From RGIG9115 sp045649825 (lineage in GTDB: Bacteria > Bacillota > Clostridia > UBA1381): DNA of 64,000 nt. The stretch is taken from NCBI GenBank assembly GCA_045649825.1, contig JAZRQO010000026.1:31593-95592 (forward strand), given 5' to 3'. The number at the start of each line of letters is the position of its first letter. The first letter of the stretch is position 1. Position numbers and translations under genes: made by a program. Under the pieces are notes generated by a model. The model was not told the origin of the DNA, did no database searches, and was given only the letters and a program-made list of their open reading frames with translations. This document shows, one piece after another, positions 60,068 through 64,000 of the stretch.

Positions 60068-60997
60068 ATGTCCAGTAAACTAATGGAATTTATAGGAAAA
60101 CTTAACGAAAAGAAACACAGCTTCAGAAACAATACAGAGGTTGCAAATTCTGATGTGACAAAGTTTAATTTGATAGATGGTAAAACCCCGTTTTCTATTA
60201 ATGAAGCATACAAGACTGCACGTACAAATCTTATGTTTGCTCTTGCAGGAACTGAAGGCTGTAAAAAAATTATTTTTACAAGTGCCGAGCCGGGCGAAGG
60301 TAAAAGTACAACAATACTTAATCTTGGTATAACATTTGCACAGATGGACGCAAAGGTTCTTATAATTGATGGCGACCTTCGTAAACCCAGAGTTCACAGG
60401 TATCTTAATCTTGAGAAAAACGGTGGCTTGTCAGACCTTCTTGCAGGTATGATAACTGTAGATGACGCGATAAAGCATCAGGAAGAGTACGGACTTGACT
60501 GTATTACTGCAGGTCAGATTCCTCCCAATCCTATTGAACTTCTTTCTTCAGATGTAATGAAGAACTTACTTGAAACTCTTTCCAAGTCTTATGATTACAT
60601 ATTTATAGATTCTCCGCCTGTTACAGTGGTAACAGATGCTACGTCGATGTCTAAGTTTGTTGACGGTTATATTATACTTGTTCGTCATAACTATTCAATT
60701 CATGAGCTTCTTGAAAAAACACGTCAGTCGCTTGAATTTACGGAGGCTAAAATCCTTGGTTATGTAATAAACGATATTAAGCCTATGGCAGGTATCGGTT
60801 ATTCACGGTACGGAGCATACAGCACAAGATATAAATATCGCTACAGATACCGTTATGGCTATAAGTACGGATATAATTACAGCTATGGCTATGGCTACGG
60901 TTACGGTTATCAGTATGCAGACCGCAGGGATAACAGATATTCTGACGAGTATGTTTACGGCGATGATGTTGAATACGACACAGGCATTAATACTTAA
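60068..60997 (+). CDS. BY-family tyrosine kinase with a very tyrosine-rich tail
   Basis: The 309-residue kinase has Walker A SAEPGEGKSTT at 72-82, Walker A' VLIIDGDLRKP at 97-107 and Walker B DYIFIDSPP at 177-185, the three motifs of bacterial tyrosine kinases (CpsD/YwqD). From residue 245 the tail has 22 tyrosines in about 65 residues, mostly as alternating RY, GY and KY pairs; usual tails have 3-8. These are the likely autophosphorylation sites. ATG at 60068 follows GGAG. It is co-transcribed with the Wzz-like gene. Confidence 0.92.
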   Translation: MSSKLMEFIGKLNEKKHSFRNNTEVANSDVTKFNLIDGKTPFSINEAYKTARTNLMFALAGTEGCKKIIFTSAEPGEGKSTTILNLGITFAQMDAKVLIIDGDLRKPRVHRYLNLEKNGGLSDLLAGMITVDDAIKHQEEYGLDCITAGQIPPNPIELLSSDVMKNLLETLSKSYDYIFIDSPPVTVVTDATSMSKFVDGYIILVRHNYSIHELLEKTRQSLEFTEAKILGYVINDIKPMAGIGYSRYGAYSTRYKYRYRYRYGYKYGYNYSYGYGYGYGYQYADRRDNRYSDEYVYGDDVEYDTGINT

Positions 60998-61018
60998 TTT
61001 TATAGGGAGTAATATTAT

Positions 61019-61453
61019 ATGTTAAAAGGTATTCCTTCAATTTTATCACCTGAACTTCTTAAAGTTCTTATGGAAATGGGACATGGAGATGAAATTGTAA
61101 TTTCAGACGGCAATTTTCCCGGAGCTTCTATGGCTCAGCGTTTAATCCGTGCTGACGGTCACGGTTGCCCGGAACTTGTGGATGCAATTCTTGAGCTTTT
61201 CCCGCTTGACTCTGTATACAGTGATAAGCAGGTAGTTCTTATGGAGGTTGTTCCCGGTGATACATATGTCCCTGAAATCTGGGATGAATACGAAAAAATA
61301 GTAGAAAAGCACGATCCTAATGCAAAGTTCGACCATATGGAGCGTTTTGCTTACTATGAAAGAGCAAAGAAGGCTTATGCAGTTGTTCAGACAGGTGAAA
61401 CTGCAATATATGCAAACATTATTCTTAAAAAGGGCGTAGTAGTTCCTGAATAA
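61019..61453 (+). CDS. fucU: L-fucose mutarotase (FucU/RbsD family)
   Basis: FucU interconverts anomers of L-fucose. The 144-residue product has MLKGIPSILSPELLKVLMEMGHGDEIVISDGNFP, with the catalytic-type histidine in GHGDE, RADGHGCPELVDAIL, and AYAVVQTGETAIYANIILKKGV. It is longer than RbsD and typical for FucU. It is 21 nt after the BY-kinase gene and 18 nt before a kinase of the same sugar class. Confidence 0.92.
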   Translation: MLKGIPSILSPELLKVLMEMGHGDEIVISDGNFPGASMAQRLIRADGHGCPELVDAILELFPLDSVYSDKQVVLMEVVPGDTYVPEIWDEYEKIVEKHDPNAKFDHMERFAYYERAKKAYAVVQTGETAIYANIILKKGVVVPE

Positions 61454-61471
61454 AAGAAAGGATTGAATTTA

Positions 61472-62932
61472 ATGAAGGTTTTGGCATTTGACTTTGGCGC
61501 TTCAAGCGGTAGAGCTATAATCGGTACATTTGAGAATAATAAAATTACTCTTGAAGAAGTACACCGCTTCGACAATGACCCTGTAATTGTTAACGGAACA
61601 TTTCACTGGGATGTTCTCAGACTGTTTTTTGAAATTAAGCAGGGAATAATCAAAACAAAGAATATGACGGATTTCGACAGTATCGGTATCGACACCTGGG
61701 GTGTTGACTACGGACTGTTTACAAAAGCAGGCGACCTCTTAGGAAATCTCTATCACTACCGTGATGAGAGAACTGTTGGCGTGCCTGAAGAAATGGAAAG
61801 CATAATCACAAAGAAGGATTTATATAATCTTACAGGCATACAAATTGCAGAGTATAATACAATTTTCCAGCTTTATGCTTTTAAAAAACAGAAGCCTGAG
61901 CTTCTTGAACTTGTAGATAAGGTTATTCTTATTCCTGATATGTTCAATTACTTCCTCACAGGTAAGATGGCTGCAGAGGTTTCAATAGCTTCAACTTCAC
62001 AGCTTCTTAACCCTCATACAAAGGAATGGGAATATTCGCTTATGGATAAGCTTGGTCTTAAGAGAGAATGGTTCCCCGAAATTGTTCCAAGTGGTACAGT
62101 TGTGGGTACTCTTGAAGAAGGAATTTGTAAAGAACTTGATATTGCACCAAAGAATGTTGTTGCAGTATGTGAACACGATACAGCAAGTGCAGTGGTTGCA
62201 GTTCCTACAAAGGAAAAAGACTTTGTTTATATCTCCTGCGGAACATGGTCGCTTTTCGGAACAGAGCTTGATAGCCCTGTTATCTCAGAAGAATCACAGA
62301 AATGTAATGTCACAAACGAAACAGGATATAATAATACAACAAGATTCTTAAAGAATATTATCGGATTGTGGCTTATTCAGGAAACAAGACGTCAGTTCAA
62401 GCGCGACGGCAAGGATTACTCTTATGCTAAGATGGAGGAGCTTGCGCGTGCGGAAAAGCCCTTCACATGCTTTATTGATCCCGATGCTTCAGACTTTGTA
62501 ACACCCGGTAATATGCCTCAGAGAATTAAAGATTTCTGTAAGAGAACTGGTCAAACTGTTCCCGAAACAGATGGTCAGGTTATCAGATGTATTTATGAAA
62601 GTCTCGCAATGAAATATAAATATACATTCCTTCAGCTTAAGGAATGTTGTAAGCGTGACTTTAAGGTAATTCATATGGTAGGCGGAGGAACAAAGGATAC
62701 ATTCCTTTGTCAGATGACTGCGGACGCAGCAAATGTACCCGTTGTGGCAGGTCCTATAGAGGCTACTGCAGCAGGTAACGTAGCAGTTCAGCTTATGGCT
62801 AATGGCGCAATATCCGATATATGGGAAGCAAGAAAGATTATTGCAGATTCCTTTGAGGTTGTTGAATACAGCGTTAATGATAATGCTTCATGGGAAAATG
62901 CATATCCTGAATTTGTAAAAATACTTAAATAA
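61472..62932 (+). CDS. rhaB: FGGY-family kinase, probable rhamnulokinase
   Basis: It phosphorylates a ketose such as L-rhamnulose or L-fuculose. The 486-residue product has KVLAFDFGASSGRAIIGTF, IGIDTWGVDYGLF with the catalytic aspartate, NTIFQLYAF, CEHDTASAV, YISCGTWSLFGTEL and MVGGGTKDTFLCQMTADA, all typical of RhaB. ATG at 61472 follows AAAGGATTG. The neighbour fucU leaves open L-fuculose as substrate. No isomerase or aldolase for the pathway is in the window. Confidence 0.88.
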   Translation: MKVLAFDFGASSGRAIIGTFENNKITLEEVHRFDNDPVIVNGTFHWDVLRLFFEIKQGIIKTKNMTDFDSIGIDTWGVDYGLFTKAGDLLGNLYHYRDERTVGVPEEMESIITKKDLYNLTGIQIAEYNTIFQLYAFKKQKPELLELVDKVILIPDMFNYFLTGKMAAEVSIASTSQLLNPHTKEWEYSLMDKLGLKREWFPEIVPSGTVVGTLEEGICKELDIAPKNVVAVCEHDTASAVVAVPTKEKDFVYISCGTWSLFGTELDSPVISEESQKCNVTNETGYNNTTRFLKNIIGLWLIQETRRQFKRDGKDYSYAKMEELARAEKPFTCFIDPDASDFVTPGNMPQRIKDFCKRTGQTVPETDGQVIRCIYESLAMKYKYTFLQLKECCKRDFKVIHMVGGGTKDTFLCQMTADAANVPVVAGPIEATAAGNVAVQLMANGAISDIWEARKIIADSFEVVEYSVNDNASWENAYPEFVKILK

Positions 62933-62961
62933 TTAATTTGCAGTTATGCAAAATAAACGGT

Positions 62962-62988
62962 GCTGTTGCAGAATCTTTCTGCAACAGC
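62962..62988 (+). terminator. Strong hairpin after rhaB
   Basis: A 12-bp stem GCTGTTGCAGAA / TTCTGCAACAGC with 3-nt loop. No real T-run follows (CCTGTTGTTTG), so termination may be inefficient. Confidence 0.6.
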
Positions 62989-63013
62989 CCTGTTGTTTGA
63001 AAGGACAATAATT

Positions 63014-63514
63014 ATGGTAGATTATCTTGTACGTTCTATTGTTGAAACCTTTGGAGGAAGTGTTCCGTCGCAGCTTATAGTGTTTATAATCTCTATGATA
63101 CCTATTCTGGAACTAAGAGGAAGTATTCTGGCGGCAGGTTTTATGGATGTTTCTTTTTTGCAAACATATATTGTTGCTGTAATAGGAAATCTTTTGCCGA
63201 TACCTTTTATTCTATTATTTATAACAAAAATACTTGATTGGATGAAAACTACAAAGACCTTTGGGAAGCTTGCAATTAAGCTTGAAAATAAGGCACTGTC
63301 AAAACGTGAACAGATAGACAAATACGGAGCTTTCGGATTGTTTTTGTTTGTAGCAATACCGCTTCCCGGCACAGGTGCCTGGACCGGTTCGCTCCTTGCA
63401 GCACTACTTCGTATGAAACCGTGGAAAGCGTTTGTGTGCATTACTCTTGGAGTTATGACTGCAGGGCTTGTTATGAGTCTTCTTTCATTCGGAATAATTA
63501 AAAACATATTTTAA
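63014..63514 (+). CDS. Small multidrug-export-type membrane protein (COG2426)
   Basis: The 166-residue protein has four membrane helices with the family motifs SMIPILELRGSILAAG and FVAIPLPGTGAWTGSLLAALL. Relatives are annotated as putative small multidrug exporters; real substrates are unknown. ATG at 63014 follows AAAGGAC. A terminator-like hairpin separates it from rhaB and the IS3 end lies 30 nt downstream. Confidence 0.88.
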   Translation: MVDYLVRSIVETFGGSVPSQLIVFIISMIPILELRGSILAAGFMDVSFLQTYIVAVIGNLLPIPFILLFITKILDWMKTTKTFGKLAIKLENKALSKREQIDKYGAFGLFLFVAIPLPGTGAWTGSLLAALLRMKPWKAFVCITLGVMTAGLVMSLLSFGIIKNIF

Positions 63515-63570
63515 TGTAATAAAGAACACCTTAAAGTGATTTGATGTGACCCCAAAAAGTTAGACTTTTT

Positions 63571-63607
63571 ATAGCGTAGTAGTTTTGATGACTGCTACGC
63601 TATTTTT
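63571..63607 (+). terminator. Hairpin inside the IS3 end
   Basis: A 12-bp stem ATAGCGTAGTAG / CTGCTACGCTAT (one G-U) is followed on the plus strand by TTTTT. It could block incoming transcription into the element from the neighbouring gene. Confidence 0.75.
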
Positions 63608-64000
63608 ATGCAGCCAGGGTGTTGAGACGATATTGCATCGGACTCATCCATCCAAGTTTTTCTTTAATTCTTCTTTCGTTGTAATACTTTATATATTTTT
63701 CAATAGCTTCTTTAAGCTCATCAAAACTGTAATATGTAGTTCCATAATACATTTCTTGCTTTAGTATTCCAAAGAAGCTTTCCATTATAGAATTATCGTA
63801 GCAATTACCCTTGCGAGACATGCTTTGAAAAATTTTGCTTTCCTTTAACGCATAGGAATAGGCGTTCATTTGGTATGCCCATCCTCTATCAGAATGAAAT
63901 GTTCTCCTATATCTGCAATCAGAGGTTATATCTATTGCTTGTTGTTGTGCCGATAAAACGCTCACTGCTGATGGGGTTTTGCTTATACCATAGCTTAACA
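63606..64000 (-). CDS. IS3-family transposase OrfB (C-terminal part, cut by window edge)
   Basis: The visible part of the rve/DDE domain has the second aspartate in FHSDRGWAYQ and the catalytic glutamate in KGNCYDNSIMESFFG, ending KYYNERRIKEKLGWMSPMQY and a short tail. The frame stays open upstream of 63965 (codons read LSYGISKTPSAV), so a start at 63965 is not real; the gene begins beyond the window. The domain visible is intact. Confidence 0.93.
   Translation of the reverse strand, partial: LSYGISKTPSAVSVLSAQQQAIDITSDCRYRRTFHSDRGWAYQMNAYSYALKESKIFQSMSRKGNCYDNSIMESFFGILKQEMYYGTTYYSFDELKEAIEKYIKYYNERRIKEKLGWMSPMQYRLNTLAA

Larger units (their letters stand above)
63545..64000 (-). mobile_element. 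IS3-family (IS150-like) insertion sequence, right part only
   Basis: The terminal sequence TGTGACCCCAAAAAGTTAGA at 63545-63564 resembles known IS3/IS150-group ends. The transposase reading frame runs to the window edge. The other end and any target duplication are outside the window. Confidence 0.85.

Noticed and set aside
1..64000. CRISPR arrays, tRNA or rRNA genes
   Set aside because: No regularly spaced repeats and no cloverleaf or rRNA-like sequence were seen in the intergenic regions read by eye.

Overview
The window looks like a chromosomal segment of a spore-forming, anaerobic, low-GC Clostridia-type Firmicute. Evidence in the sequence: spoIIR and sigG, a tRNA-sensing T-box leader, a CIRCE element, an infC-rpmI-rplT operon with a structured leader, the ylxM-ffh-rpsP-khpA-rimM-trmD cluster, a class 3 fructose bisphosphatase, SLH-domain surface proteins and a biotin-dependent sodium-pump decarboxylase. 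Most promoters read as TTGACA-like / 17 bp / TATAAT-like, and most transcription units end in strong intrinsic terminators. No rRNA, tRNA or CRISPR was found. The only mobile DNA is an IS3-family element cut by the right edge.

Layout. 1-4.2 kb: tail of a probable response regulator, the IF3/L35/L20 operon, an HD hydrolase and ftsH. 4.2-8.6 kb: a secreted stalk-domain protein, then on the minus strand an aldose epimerase, citrate synthase and a ROK glucokinase. 8.6-12.4 kb: a long leader and a four-gene oxaloacetate decarboxylase-type sodium pump with a split alpha subunit. 12.4-18 kb: gtrA, spoIIR, a possible small RNA, DUF1015 and secG-secD-secF. 18-23.1 kb: dut and a ZIP transporter (minus), then the SRP/ribosome maturation operon. 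23.1-28.7 kb: an ACT protein, surface proteins and a T-box-controlled lone trpB. 28.7-34.4 kb (minus): a Na/Pi cotransporter, a KdpDE-like two-component system and htpG. 34.5-41 kb: an eight-gene operon (foldase, DJ-1, 5-FTHF cycloligase, CPBP protease, TatD, TatD-linked radical SAM, lgt, dusB). 41-46.2 kb: guaB, an SLH-NlpC/P60 hydrolase, a DUF4846 lipoprotein and a second Dus. 46.2-51.4 kb (minus): fbp3, an S41 protease, a CdaR-type regulator and sigG. 51.6-59.1 kb: prfA, an unknown anchored protein, trmL, DegV, archaeal-type phosphoglycerate mutase, an AI-2E transporter and metG. 59.3-63.5 kb: a Wzz-like protein, a BY-kinase with an extreme tyrosine tail, fucU, a rhamnulokinase-like kinase and a small transporter, then the IS3 element.

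Most interesting regulatory signals. (1) The promoters of the Na/Pi transporter and of the adjacent KdpDE-like system carry the same tandem 11-bp direct repeat at the same distance from TATAAT. This suggests autoregulation plus one direct target. (2) The spoIIR Shine-Dalgarno lies in the 3' arm of the upstream gene's terminator, and a sigma-F-like promoter is placed to start transcription just past the 5' arm. This would let only forespore-initiated mRNA be translated well. (3) A near-consensus promoter at 13.55 kb fires into the first base of a 72-nt hairpin with no coding gene. (4) Three unrelated secreted proteins share copper-amine-oxidase-type stalk domains, including a fusion to a parvulin foldase and a fusion to BspA-type leucine-rich repeats. 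No clear large defence or biosynthetic system was seen.
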